Shown one piece after another: positions 34,337 through 44,038 of a stretch of DNA of 64,000 nt. This stretch comes from CAJCJE01 sp963818685. GTDB taxonomy: Bacteria; Actinomycetota; Actinomycetes; Mycobacteriales; Pseudonocardiaceae. How positions within the stretch are numbered: the stretch's first letter is position 1; each line of letters starts with the position of its first letter. A program made the position numbers and the translations under genes. Under the pieces are notes generated by a model. It worked only from the letters and a program-made list of their open reading frames with translations, was not told the origin of the DNA and searched no databases. Location of the stretch: positions 496,001 to 560,000 of the forward strand of contig CAWFTJ010000003.1 in the NCBI GenBank assembly GCA_963818685.1. Reading direction: 5' to 3'.

Positions 34337-35288
34337 GTGAGCGAGGCGGCACGGATCGCGGCAGCGGATCCGAACGCGACCCTGGCGACGGACGTGCCAC
34401 GGGCCGCAGACGGCGTCCCGCACGGACAGCCGGTGCTTGAGCGGTTGGTCGCCCTGCTCGACCTGGAACGGATCGAGGAGAACATCTTCCGAGGGGTCAG
34501 CCCAGCCGACTCGACCGTGCGCGTGTTCGGCGGCCAGGTCGCGGGCCAGGCCCTGGTCGCGGCGGGTCGGACGGTGCCAGCCGAGCGTCGCGTGCACTCG
34601 TTGCACGCCTACTTCATCCGGCCGGGCGACCCGAGCATCCCGATCGTCTACGAGGTCGACCGCATCCGCGACGGCCGCTCGTTCACCACCCGGCGCGTGC
34701 TCGCGATCCAACGCGGCAAGGCGATCTTCTCGCTGTCGGCGTCGTTCCAGGTCGACGAGCCCGGCATCGACCACGCCGAACCGATGCCGGACGTGCCGTC
34801 GCCGGAGAGCCTGCCGACCTACGGCGACCTCATGGCCGAGCTGGGCGGCCCGATCGGCCAACAACGCGGCCATCCGCCCGCGCCCGATCGACGTCCGCTA
34901 CGTGACCGAGCCGCCGTGGGTCTCCCGCGAGACGCGGCCCCGCCGAGGCGCGCAGCCAGGTGTGGATGCGCGCGGACGGCACGTTGCCCGACGACCAGCT
35001 GCTGCACGTGTGCGTGCTGACCTACTGCCTCCGACATGACCCTGCTGGACGCGGTGCTCGCCCGCCACGGCGTGTACTGGGGCATGGACGAGGTGCGTCG
35101 GCGCGAGCCTGGACCACGCGCTGTGGTTCCACCGGCCGTTCCGCGCGGACGAGTGGTTCCTCTACGACTGCTCCTCGCCGACGCGCGTCCGGATGCGCGT
35201 GGCCTGGCGACCGGCCGGTTCTTCGCCGAGGACGGCACGCACATCGCGACCGTGGTGCAGGAAGGACTGCTGCGCGTCGCCCGATTAG
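34337..35288 (+). pseudogene. tesB: Acyl-CoA thioesterase II (TesB), broken by several indels
   Basis: Hydrolyses acyl-CoA to free acid and CoA. The first 170 residues are in one frame (FRGVSPADSTVRVFGGQVAG, RRVHSLHAYFIRPGDPSIPI, FQVDEPGIDHAEPMPDVPSP). After that the family sequence jumps frame near 34858, 34941, 35026 and 35096 (each consistent with +1) and again near 35195 (net -1) and 35285 (+1); the pieces include RPRPIDVRYVTEPPWVSRET, MTLLDAVLARHGVYWGMDEV and GLATGRFFAEDGTHIATVVQ. Restored, it would be a normal protein of about 310 residues. Sequence error is likely, since the pieces keep perfect family order. Confidence 0.85.
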
Positions 35289-35297
35289 TGGACGAGG

Positions 35298-35316
35298 TTA
35301 GGCTACCCTTGCCTTG
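35298..35316 (+). promoter_or_regulatory. Iron box (IdeR/DmdR-type)
   Basis: TTAGGCTACCCTTGCCTTG, 20 bases before the siderophore-interacting protein start, resembles the 19-bp iron box of actinobacterial DtxR-family repressors (TTAGGTTAGGCTAACCTAA). Iron-replete repression of the downstream gene is the expected effect. Confidence 0.65.
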
Positions 35317-35336
35317 TCTGAAGATGAGGGGTCCTG

Positions 35337-36162
35337 ATGCCCGAAGCTCGACCCCAGCGTCGACGCACGGTCCACACGTTCACCGTCGCGCGCACCGAGT
35401 GGCTCAGCCCGCACCTGATCCGCGTCGTCCTCGGCGGTGCCGGCTTTGACACGTTCGTGGACAACGGGTTCACCGACCGGTACGTGAAGCTGCTGTTCGG
35501 CCAGCCCGGCGTGATCTATCCCGAGCCGATCGACCTCGAAGTCATCCACCGCGACGTACCTGCGTGAGGAGTGGCCGACCACCCGCACCTACACCGTGCG
35601 CCGGTTCGACGCGGACGCCGGTGAACTCACCATCGACTTCGTGTACCACGGCGACGAGGGCTCGCGGCGCCTGGGCCGCGGCCGCGCGCCCCGGCGACGT
35701 GCTGCGCCTGTTCGGCCCCGGCGGCGCCTACGCCCCCGAGCCCGAAGCCGACTGGCATCTGCTGGTGGGCGACGAGAGCGCGCTGCCAGCCATCGGCGCC
35801 GCCATCGAGGCCATGCCCGCAGGCGTGCCGGCGCGCGCGTTCGTCCTGGTCGGCTCAGAAGCCGACGAGCAGAAGTTCGACACCGCCGCCGAGCTGGAGA
35901 TCACCTGGCTGCACGGGGACGTCCGCGACCTGGCCGCCACCGTGCGCGCCGTCGAGTTCCTGCCCGGCACCGTGCAAGCCTTCGTACACGGCGAGGCCGG
36001 CTTCGTCGCCGACCTGCGCACGGCTACCTCGCCGAGGAGCGCGGCATCGCCAAGGACCTGCTGTCCGTCTCCGGCTACTGGCGGCGCGGCAAGAACGAGG
36101 ACGGCTGGCAGGCCGAGAAGCGGGAAACGCGCCTGCGCGAAGAAGCCCAAGCGCGCGGCTGA
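35337..36162 (+). pseudogene. Siderophore-interacting protein (FAD ferric reductase), frameshifted
   Basis: Reduces ferric siderophores in the cytosol to release iron. The first piece reads SPHLIRVVLGGAGFDTFVDN; after an extra base near 35556 the frame continues TTRTYTVRRFDADAGELTID, which holds the FAD-binding R-x-Y-T/S; a second break near 35665 leads to DVLRLFGPGGAYAPEPEADW and LLVGDESALPAIGAAIEAM; a missing C near 36018 leads to GYLAEERGIAKDLLSVSGYW and RRGKNEDGW at the C-terminus. Restored length about 275 residues. The iron box upstream agrees with the function. Confidence 0.85.
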
Positions 36163-36208
36163 ATCCGCTTCGCCGGGATTGTCAGACCCGGTCCGTAGGG
36201 TGTTGGCT

Positions 36209-36544
36209 ATGACCGTGGCCCATGCTCGGAAGTCGATGCCGCCCTTCGCGGAGATGTCGCCTGCCGACATCCGCGCCGGCCTCGTGCCCGAAGAGCAACC
36301 CGAATTCGACCAAGCCTGGCGCAAAGCCTGTCTTCAGGCCGCCGAAACCTTCGACCTGACCATCGTCAGAACGACGCTGCAGATCTATGGCGCCCACGCC
36401 ATGATCGTCAAGCATCGTGGCCCCGATGGTTATCGGGAACTGATGGCACGCGCCGAAGAACGGCTGCGGACCGGCGCGGAGCCGACCGGGGGAATGTCGG
36501 GCGACGAAATGCGCGCGCTGATCCAGGAGCGGCTGGGCCGGTAG
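36209..36544 (+). CDS. DUF6247 family protein, possible antitoxin
   Basis: A 111-residue hydrophilic protein whose pattern (PPFAEMSPADIRAGLVPEEQ, EFDQAWRKACLQAAETFD, GYRELMARAEERLRTGAEP) fits the DUF6247 family. Such genes lie directly upstream of small RelE/ParE-like genes in actinomycetes. Here the next start codon immediately follows its stop codon, with no gap. An antitoxin role is inferred from this arrangement. ATG at 36209 is the first start before the conserved region. Confidence 0.7.
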   Translation: MTVAHARKSMPPFAEMSPADIRAGLVPEEQPEFDQAWRKACLQAAETFDLTIVRTTLQIYGAHAMIVKHRGPDGYRELMARAEERLRTGAEPTGGMSGDEMRALIQERLGR

Positions 36545-36793
36545 ATGTATCGCATCACGACCGACGATCAGTCGTCGGCTCAGATCGACGCGCTCCCGGC
36601 AGAAGCCCTTACCCCGTATGCCGAGATCGTGGGCGTCATGGAACTTATACCTTGGCAGGGGGAGCCGACCAATTCGCGGAACCCGGACGGACCCATCCGG
36701 GTCTTGTTCTTCGGCCACGGCAGCATGGTCATCTACTTGATCCTGGAGGACCAGTTGCGCGTCGACGTCTTGGACGTGATCTGGATCGGGTGA
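36545..36793 (+). CDS. RelE/ParE-like toxin family protein
   Basis: An 82-residue protein beginning MYRITTDDQSSAQIDALPAE, with the NPDGPIRVLFFGHGSMVIYL core and a VDVLDVIWIG end, the layout of small RelE/ParE-fold proteins partnered with DUF6247. Typical catalytic residues of RelE are not obvious, so activity is uncertain. It abuts the upstream gene and faces uppP. Confidence 0.65.
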   Translation: MYRITTDDQSSAQIDALPAEALTPYAEIVGVMELIPWQGEPTNSRNPDGPIRVLFFGHGSMVIYLILEDQLRVDVLDVIWIG

Positions 36794-36797
36794 TGGC

Positions 36798-37791
36798 TCA
36801 GATGCCGGCGATGGCGAAGTAGGCGGCGCAGGCGACGCCCGCGACCGCGCAGTAGATCGCGAACGGGGTCAGCGTCCTGGTTTCGAAGTAGCGGACCAGG
36901 AACCGCAGCGAGAAGTACGCGGCGACGCCCGCGATGATGCTGCCGACCACGGCCGGGCCGAGGAAGCCGCGCATGCTCGGGGTGAGCAGTTCGGGGACCT
37001 TGAACACGCCGGCGGCGAGGATGACCGGGGTGGCGAGCAGGAACGCGAAGCGGGCGGCGTCCTCGTGCTTGAGGCCGCGCAGCAGGCCGCCGACGATGGT
37101 GATGCCGGAGCGGCTGATGCCGGGCAGCAGCGCGAAGATCTGCGCGCTGCCGATGGCGATCGCCTCGCGGTAGCTGAGTTTGGACAGTCGCTCGTCGGAC
37201 AGGCGTTCCTCGGTCACCGCGGACAGCGGCATGGTGACCTCGCTTGCCGACACCTGGGGGATCATCAGCGTGTCGTCCAGGACGTGTCGCCGCCGCGCAG
37301 GGCGAGCCGGAACTGCTCGTCGTCCTTGCGGTTGGCCTGGATCTTCTCCACCGCGTAGAGCACGGCGCCGTTGAGCGCGAGGAAGATCGCGGCCGGCAGC
37401 GGCTTGCCGAGGTAGCTCTGTAAGGGCTTGGCGAGCAGCAGGCCGGCGATGCCGACCGGGATGGTGCCGATCACCAGCAGCGCGGCGAGTCGTTCGTCGG
37501 TGGTCTCGATGCTGCGGTGACGGACGACGCTGAACAGGCCGAGGATGATCCTGACCCAGTCCCGCCAGAAGAACACGACCATCGCGGCCGCGGTGGCCAC
37601 GTGCATCAGCTACCAGGGTGGCCAGGTACGGGGAGCCGGGAGTGGTCAGGTTCAGGTCCTTGGCCCAGTGACCCGCCGATCAGCGCCGGGATGATCACGC
37701 TGTGGCCGAGGCTGGACACCGGGAACAGTTCGCTGACCCCCTGGAGGAGGCCGATCACGATCGCTTCCGGGTATGTCAGGGCGACGGACAT
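36798..37791 (-). pseudogene. uppP: Undecaprenyl-diphosphatase UppP, frameshifted
   Basis: Membrane phosphatase that recycles the lipid carrier of cell-wall synthesis and gives bacitracin resistance. From ATG 37791 the pieces read YPEAIVIGLLQGVSELFPVS and SSLGHSVIIPALIGGS, then after breaks near 37670 and 37610 MHVATAAAMVVFFWRDWVRI through LPAAIFLALNGAVLYAVEKI, then after a break near 37275 MIPQVSASEVTMPLSAVTEE and the second signature LLPGISRSGITIVGGLLRG. All active-site motifs are present. Restored length is about 330 residues. Because the enzyme is nearly essential, a sequence error is more likely than loss. Confidence 0.88.
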
Positions 37792-37884
37792 CGGCTCTCT
37801 CTCGCTCGACACGCAACACGACGGGGGCGGTGTCGAGCGTATTGGACCCGAAGTTGATCGAGCCCGCGAGGGGCCTACTACCTA

Positions 37885-38362
37885 CTACATATGCGTGAAG
37901 CTCGCGACGGGATCACGAAATTCGGTGGAGATCGCGATCCCGTCGCGAGCGAGCCGGCGACGCGGTGGGGGAGGCGTAGGGAGACGCGTCGCCCGGCAGA
38001 GCCCGGGGTGGAGACCCGGGCCCGTCTTGGGGGTCAGCCCGCCGGCGCGGAAGCGACGGGAACCGGGGTTGGCGTCCCTGGCGATCATCAGGCACAGGTG
38101 CGCGGTCAGGTAGGCGCGGCAGGGCGAGGGGAGCCGCCTGCTGAACCGGCGGGATCGGCAGGTGGGGCAGCGTCCGTGCTCGTCGGGCTGTGTTCGTTGA
38201 GCAGCGCGCGCAGCGCGGTGACCATTTTGGGTAGTTCGGTCCTGGCCAGGTCGAGCGCTGTGAGGTCGTCACCGCGCTCGGCCTGCCGCACCAGGTCCCC
38301 CAAATGGTCGTGTAGAGACCGGTCGAGTTGGCCGAATAACGAGAAGTGGCCACGACGGTCAC
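37885..38362 (-). pseudogene. Hypothetical protein with CPTC motif, frameshifted
   Basis: I do not recognise a function. On the minus strand GTG at 38362 has a good GGGGAGG site and reads MTVVATSRYSANSTGLY; after a break near 38315 the frame continues DHLGDLVRQAERGDDLTALD and LARTELPKMVTALRALLNEH; after a missing base near 38193 it continues DEHGRCPTCRSRRFSRRLPS and CRAYLTAHLCLMIARDANPG to a TAG at 37885. The CxxC and basic C-terminus suggest a small zinc-ribbon protein. The continuous coding quality over three frames is the evidence that it is one gene. Confidence 0.5.
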
Positions 38363-38705
38363 CGCTGTCCTCCCCTCGCCGACGGCCACCTGGCACGTCG
38401 CGCCAGGCTGCCGTGACGTCCCGAGATGTAACCCGATCGGGGGTACGCTGTGCGCTGTTCGCCGCGCATGTCGCTGCGCCGTCCCAGTCATCCGCAGCCC
38501 CTGTCCTCGGGTCGTCGGCGTCGACCGGTTTCGCTCGCCGCTGTAAGCAGGCTGCGCCCGCACCTTGAAATCTGCAAGTTGCATTACACGAATGGATGAC
38601 CTTTCTTGGTGTTCGGCCGAAATGCCGAACACACTGTCGCGCCAGAGGTGGTGGGCGCAGCGCCGCATCAGCCGCGTCACCACAGGTCCGTGGAGATGAG
38701 TGCCG
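38363..38705. promoter_or_regulatory. Promoter region with TGCAAGTTGCA palindrome and a 9-bp hairpin
   Basis: No gene is seen in these 343 bases. TGCAA-G-TTGCA (38573-38583) is a perfect palindrome of the kind found near XRE/DUF397 regulators. GTGTTCGGC (38609-38617) and GCCGAACAC (38624-38632) form a hairpin whose stem sequence recurs after the LAL regulator at 43176-43211. Confidence 0.45.
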
Positions 38706-39565
38706 ATGGCCAGGAGTTACAGCCCGACCGTGCGACGTCGCCGGCTCGCCAGCGAGCTGCGCACGGCTTCGCGACCGCGCCGAGCTGACCATCGACGAGG
38801 TCGGCGAGAAGCTGGAATGCTCCGCTTCCAAGATCAGCCGGATCGAGACGGGACACGTCGGCGTCACCCCGCGCGACGTGCGCGACATGCTCGAGCTCTA
38901 CGGCGTCGAGCCCGACGAGCTGGAAGAACTGGTGCAGCTGTCCAGGGAGGCCAGGAAGAAGGGCTGGTGGCACAACTACAGCGAGGTCTTCACCGGCGCC
39001 TTCGTCGGGCTTGAGGCCGAGGCCGCCACCCTGCGCGCCTACCAGGCGCTGCTCGTGCCCGGCCTGCTGCAGACCGCCGACTACACCCGTGAGGTCACCA
39101 GGGCCTCCCGGCCGGACATCAGCGCGGCAGAACTCGACCGGCGCGTCGCCGGCCGCCAGGCGCGCCAGCAGCTGCTGTTCGACGCGGAACCGCCGCAGTA
39201 CTGGGCGGTCATCGACGAGGCGGTGCTGTGCCGGCCGGTCGGCGGGCGCGCCGCCATGCTCGCCCAGCTCAACCGGCTGACCGAGCTGGCCGCGCTGCCA
39301 CACGTCACCCTCCAGGTGATCCCGTTCGAGGCGGGCGCGCACGCCGGAATGGAAGGCGCTTTCCTCATTCTCGGCTTTCCCGAACAAGCCGACCCCGATG
39401 TCGTCTACGTCGAGAACACCAGCACCGGGGTGTACCTGGAAGAGCCGCCCGAAATCCTTCGGTACACGCTCAAATTCGACCATTTGCGTGCGGCCGCGCT
39501 CGGCCCCGGATGCCACCCTTGAGAAGATCGCCGAGGCTGCCACCAGGTACGCCCGGGAATCCTGA
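38706..39565 (+). pseudogene. XRE-type HTH regulator with DUF5753 domain, two frameshifts
   Basis: Regulator of the same family as the gene at 23578. It begins MARSYSPTVRRRRLASELR; after one extra G near 38767 the frame gives RDRAELTIDEVGEKLECSAS and KISRIETGHVGVTPRDVRDM (the helix-turn-helix) and the DUF5753 domain (YQALLVPGLLQTADYTREVT, VIPFEAGAHAGMEGAFLILG). A second extra C near 39507 hides the natural end, which should read DATLEKIAEAATRYARES and stop at 39565. Corrected length about 286 residues. It is followed 18 bases later by its usual DUF397 partner. Confidence 0.85.
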
Positions 39566-39583
39566 GACGAGAGGAGATTGAAT

Positions 39584-39769
39584 GTGACCGTTTCTGAACT
39601 GGCTGCTGGGGCGTGGCGGAAAAGCAGCCACAGCGGCGGAGGAAACGACTGCGTAGAAATCGCCGTGGTCGGCAAGCGCACCGCTGTGCGCGATTCCAAG
39701 AATCCGTCCGGCCCTCGCCTGGAATTCCATACGGCCCAGTGGGCGGCCTTCCTCGAACAGCACCGGTAG
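39584..39769 (+). CDS. DUF397 domain-containing protein
   Basis: A 61-residue protein with the family pattern AWRKSSHSGGGNDCVEIAVV, VRDSKNPSGP and a final QWAAFLEQHR. DUF397 proteins are co-encoded with XRE-DUF5753 regulators and are thought to act with them, sometimes as antitoxin-like partners. GTG at 39584 has GAGGAGA six bases upstream, better than TTG at 39578. A strong terminator follows. Confidence 0.9.
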   Translation: MTVSELAAGAWRKSSHSGGGNDCVEIAVVGKRTAVRDSKNPSGPRLEFHTAQWAAFLEQHR

Positions 39770-39814
39770 CCGCCTGCGCCTCGCCGGTCGCCCTCGAGTC
39801 CGGGTAAGGAGCAG

Positions 39815-39866
39815 CCGACCCCTTACCCCGGCATGAGGTGGATTCCGCCTCGGGGTAAGGGGTCGG
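39815..39866. terminator. Strong stem-loop after the DUF397 gene
   Basis: CCGACCCCTTACCCC (39815-39829) is perfectly complementary to GGGGTAAGGGGTCGG (39852-39866), a 15-bp stem with a 22-base loop. It is the only strong candidate to end the XRE/DUF397 transcript. Confidence 0.75.
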
Positions 39867-39965
39867 ATCGTGCCGGTACTGCGTGGTCGCCCGATGCCGG
39901 CCCCCACCCTCAACGGCAACCTCACTCTCGTCAGCGAAGCAAGACGACGAGAGAGTGAGAAGACG

Positions 39966-40122
39966 ATGAACTCCGTGGAGCGAAGACCTGATCAAGGCCG
40001 AGGTCGACTACCGCCGGGCTGAGCTGCGCAAGATGGCCGGGATCACCCGCGCGGGCCGCACCCGCGTCGGGCACCGCACCGGCGCGTTGCGCAAGTTGCT
40101 GCACCGAGGTCAATCGGACTAG
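39966..40122 (+). pseudogene. Small hypothetical protein, one frameshift
   Basis: ATG at 39966 followed, after removing one extra C near 39974, by a frame of 51 codons: WSEDLIKAEVDYRRAELRKM then AGITRAGRTRVGHRTGALRK and LLHRGQSD, ending at TAG 40120-40122. It is very basic. An imperfect inverted repeat, CTCACTCTCGTC with GACGAGAGAGTGAG, lies just before the ATG (39921-39958). I do not recognise the family; position just upstream of the LAL regulator may mean co-regulation. Confidence 0.4.
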
Positions 40123-40145
40123 GCCAAGGCGGAGATTGCGCCACA

Positions 40146-43100
40146 ATGGACCTTGTGCCGCGACTCGGATCAGGAATACCACTGGTGGCCCGGACTACCG
40201 AGATGGCTCGACTGCGTGCCGTCGCTGGCTCGTGCCGAGTCCGGCACGGCCGGCGCGGTGCTGGTCTGCGGGGACGCGGGAGTCGGCAAGTCAAGGCTGC
40301 TGGACGAACTGTCCGCACCACGCGACCGAGCAGGGCGCCCTCGTGCTGTCCGGCCGCTGCCTCGACGTCGGCGAGACCGGCCTGCCCTACCTGCCGTTCG
40401 TCGAGGTCATCGCCCAACTCCAACCGCATCGACCCGGCCGCGGTGGCCAGCTGGCCCGCGCTGGGCCGGCTGCTGCCCGGACCGGCGCCGGTCGACTCGG
40501 TCGGCGAGCCGATGCAGCCACGCGAGCCGCTCGGCGTCACCCCGCCACCCGGCCGCAACCACGGCCAACCCGAACGCGACCTCGCCCAGCTCCAGCTGTT
40601 CGACGCGCTGTTCGCGGCTGCTCGGCGAGCTGGCCGTGCAGCAGTGCGTGCTGCTGGTCGTCGAGGACCTGCACTGGGCCGACCCGTCCACCCGGGACCT
40701 GCTGTCCTTCCTGCTGTCCCGGCTGCGCGACCAGCGCCTGCTCATCGTGGTCAGCTACCGCTCTGACGACCTGCACCGCCGCCACCCGCTGCGCAGGCTG
40801 CTCTCCGAACTGGTCCGGCTGCCCGCCGTCGAACGGCTCGACCTGACCCCGTTCAACACCGCGGACGCGCGTGCCTTCGTCGCCGCGCTCGCCGAACACC
40901 CGATCTCCGAGGACTTGATCACACAGGTCGCCGAGCGCTCCGAGGGCAACGCGTTCTTCGCCGAAGAGCTGATGGATGCCTGCCTTGACACCGACGGCGT
41001 GCCGACCGCCCTGGCCGACGTGCTGCTGTCCAGGGTCGAACGGCTCAGCTCGGCCACCCAGACCCTGGTCCGGCTCGCCTCGGTCGCCGGCCGGCGGGTG
41101 CAGCACTCGTGGTTGCAGGGTGTCGCCAAGCGGGTCGGCGTCGAGTTCGACGAAGCGCTGCTTGAGGCCGTGCAGCACAACGTGCTCCAGGTCGACCGCG
41201 CCGACTTCTACGCCTTCCGGCACGCGCTGCTGCGCGAGGCCGTCTACGCCGACCTGCTGCCCGGCGAACGGGTCCGGCTGCACGCCGCGTACGCGCAGGA
41301 GATCGCCGCGCAGATCGCCACCACCGGCGCCCGCCGCGGTCTTGCCGCCGCGCTCGCGCACCACAGCCTGGAGAGCAGCGACCTGGTCACCGCGCTGGAC
41401 GCGTCCGTGCGCGCCGGCCTGGAAGCCATGGACGTCGGCGCGCCCGCCGAGGCGCTGCGGCACATCGAGCAGGCCCTCAAGCTGTGGGACGCGGTCGGTG
41501 CGGCCGACCGGCCGACCAAGACCAGCGAGGACGACCTGCTGCGCAAGGCCAGCTACCTGGCCGGCGCCTCCGGCGAACCGGAGCGCGCCGTCGCGTTCGC
41601 GCGGTCCGCGGTCGGCCAGGTCGACGCGGTGCAGGACCCCGAGCAGGCCGCCGAGACCTACCGCAGGCTCGCGCTGGCCCTGCACGCGGTGGAGAACCGG
41701 CACCAGGAAACCGTGGACGCGATCGAGCACGCCTGGCGGCTGGTGGCCGAGCGGCCGCCGAGCCGCACCCGCGCCTGGGTGCTGGCCGTGCGCGCGTCAA
41801 CGCTGCGCAAGGTCGACGCGGACGAGGCGCGCCGCTCGGCCGAGCAGGCCATCGAGGACGGCCGCGTCGCCGGCACCGGCGGAGCCGAGGCCGACGCGCT
41901 GGCCACGCTCGGCCTGCTGGACGGCTACGCGGGCTACATCGACGCGGCCAAGCGGCACCTGACCGCTGCGGTGCGTCGCGCCGCGGCGGCCGAGGCGTTC
42001 AGCACCGAACTGCGTGCCCGCTACTTCCTTGGCATGCACAGCCTGGACAACGGCAAGCTCGACGAGGCCGTCCGCTACTACGACGAGTCCGTCGAACGGG
42101 CCCGCGCGACCGGCCTTACCTGGAGCAGCTACGGCCTTGAGCTGCGCATCGTGCAGATGATCAGCAAGTACGCCTTCGGCGACTGGGACGGCGCGCAGGC
42201 CGCTGCCGAACCGCCCGGCAGGCAGGTGTCCGACACCGTGCTGGCGCGGCTCGCCGCGGCGAGTGCGTTCGTGATGGTCGGCAGGGGTCGGCTGGACGAG
42301 GCCGAGAAGACGCTGAAGGAACTGCGCGACCACTGGCATCGCGACCTGGAGATCGTGATGTACAGCGGGTACTGCGGCGCGGCGCTCTACGTCTGGCGCA
42401 ACGACCCGGACCGCGCCGCGGGCGTTGTCAACGATGTGCTCACCTGGCTCGCGAAGTCCAATGTGGACTGGCATCTCGGCGTGATCCGGCTGGCCGCATG
42501 GGGCATCACCGCACAGGTCCAGCTCGCGCACCGCGCCCGGCTGGACCGCGACACCGGCGCCGAGCTGGGCGCGATCGCCGAGGCCGACCGCCTGCTCAAG
42601 CTCGCGAAGGACCACGCGGAGCGCGGCTTCCCGTGGACCGGCGCGCTCGGCCCCGAGGCGCGCGCCTGGCTGATCACCGCGGAGGCCGAACACACCTGCC
42701 TGACCGGCACCGGCGACCCGGACGCCTGGCAGGCTGCGGTCGACGCGTTCAGCTACGGCGACGTCTACCTACAGGCGCTGTCCCGCTGGCACCACGCGGC
42801 AGCCCTGCTCGCCACGGCGGAGTGCCGCGAGGAGGCGGCGTCCGAACTGGCCGCCGCCAACCAGGTCGCCACCCGCCTCGGCGCGGCCCCGCTCGCCGCC
42901 GCCGTCGCCGACCTCGCCCGCCGCTCCCGGCTGACCGTGCCCGGCCTGGTGCCCCCGCGCGACCACGTCGACCCGTTCACTCCCCGCGAGCGTGCCGTGC
43001 TGACCCTGGTCGCGGCCGGCCGCACCAACCGGCAGGTCGGCGAGGAGCTCTACATCAGCGAGAAGACGGTGAGCGTGCACCTGTCCCGGATCATGGCCAA

Positions 43101-43173
43101 ACTCGGCGCCAGCCGCCGCACCGAAGCCGTGGCCACCGCCTACGAGCGGGGACTGCTGGAACCGAGCGGTTGA
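40146..43173 (+). pseudogene. LAL-type LuxR regulator (AAA ATPase plus LuxR HTH), frameshifts near the N-terminus
   Basis: Large ATP-dependent transcription activator of about 1008 residues. Domains in order: an AAA/NACHT-like ATPase with Walker A GDAGVGKSRLL and Walker B LLVVEDLHWADPSTRDLL, a long helical-repeat region, and a C-terminal LuxR helix-turn-helix (FTPRERAVLTLVAAGRTNRQ, then LYISEKTVSVHLSRIMAKL). Four single-base insertions break the first 160 codons, near 40222, 40319, 40421 and 40617; the remaining 850 codons from 40617 are open. The pieces rejoin exactly (AHATEQGALVLSGRCLDVGE, LNRIDPAAVASWPALGRLLP). LAL regulators often control sugar use or antibiotic clusters, but no target is evident here. 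Confidence 0.85.
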
Positions 43174-43175
43174 CC

Positions 43176-43211
43176 GTGTTCGGTGTTCGGTCCATACCGA
43201 ACGCCGAACAC
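43176..43211. terminator. Long hairpin after the LAL regulator
   Basis: GTGTTCGGTGTTCGGT (43176-43191) pairs with ACCGAACGCCGAACAC (43196-43211) around CCAT, 16 bp with one G-T pair, two bases after the stop. It probably ends transcription between convergent genes. Confidence 0.7.
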
Positions 43212-43353
43212 CTGCGCCAGGCCGTCGCCTATGACCGCCTATGACAGTCGGCGCGACCGATCTGCTCGACATCGTCAGGCTGACTCTGGATGCGCGTGCA
43301 GGTGCGGCGGTCCGCGTTCGGTGAACTGCTCGTGGCGGCGATGGAGTAGCTGA

Positions 43354-43926
43354 CTACAGGCCGACCAGGATACTGACCGGCATCCGGTCGCGGAGCTTGT
43401 TCAGCGCGCGGTGCTGGGCGACCCGCACCGCGCCGGGCGTTGAGCCGACCGCCTGCGCGGTCTCCTCGGCCGTCAGTCCCACCACGACGCGCAACATGAG
43501 GATCTCGCGCTGCTTGGGCGGCAGTTCCCTGAGCAGTTCGCCGATCTCGCCGGACAGCTCGGTGCGCAGGGCGCGCTGTTCGGGTCCGGCGTGCTCGTCC
43601 GCCTCGTCGGGTACGTTCGCGACCGGCTCGGACCGGTTGCGGGCCGCGGCGCGGTGCGCGTCGGCGACCTTGTGTGCCGCGATGCCGTAGACGAAGGCCA
43701 GGAACGGCCTGCCCTGGTCGCGGAATCCCGGCAACGCGGTCAACACCGCGAGGCACACGTCCTGCGCGACGTCGTCGGCTGATGCCTGCGACCGCTCCTG
43801 GGCGCCCACTCTCGCCCGGCAGTACTTGACCACCAGCGGTCGGACCGTGGCCAGCAGCTCGTCGACCGCGTGCCGGTCACCGTTGGCCGCCGCGGCTGCC
43901 GTGCTGTTGTCCACGCCGTCCGTCAC
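43354..43926 (-). CDS. RNA polymerase sigma factor, ShbA/SigD type
   Basis: Extracytoplasmic-function-type sigma factor of 190 residues with region 2 (ADDVAQDVCLAVLTAL, FLAFVYGIAAHKVADAHRAA) and region 4 (LTAEETAQAVGSTPGAVRVA). It belongs to the ShbA group, which in Streptomyces drives the principal sigma gene hrdB. GTG at 43926 is preferred to TTG at 43971 because TAGCGT lies eight bases before it, as in leaderless messages; no ribosome site is visible. A close paralogue is encoded at 58207. No anti-sigma gene is adjacent. Confidence 0.88.
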   Translation of the reverse strand: MTDGVDNSTAAAAANGDRHAVDELLATVRPLVVKYCRARVGAQERSQASADDVAQDVCLAVLTALPGFRDQGRPFLAFVYGIAAHKVADAHRAAARNRSEPVANVPDEADEHAGPEQRALRTELSGEIGELLRELPPKQREILMLRVVVGLTAEETAQAVGSTPGAVRVAQHRALNKLRDRMPVSILVGL

Positions 43927-44038
43927 GGTAGGTGACGCTAGCTGCGGTGTTACTCCATCGGCAGGACACAAATGCCGTCAGTCCTGGGGCCAAAGGGCCC
44001 GATTCGGACCTGGGCCCAAGGACCCGACCTGCGTGGCG

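Noticed and set aside
43242..43349. Short ORF MTVGATDLLDIVRLTLDA that could continue as FGELLVAAME after a shift
   Set aside because: About 35 codons, needs a frameshift near 43296 and has no clear ribosome site; too weak to list.
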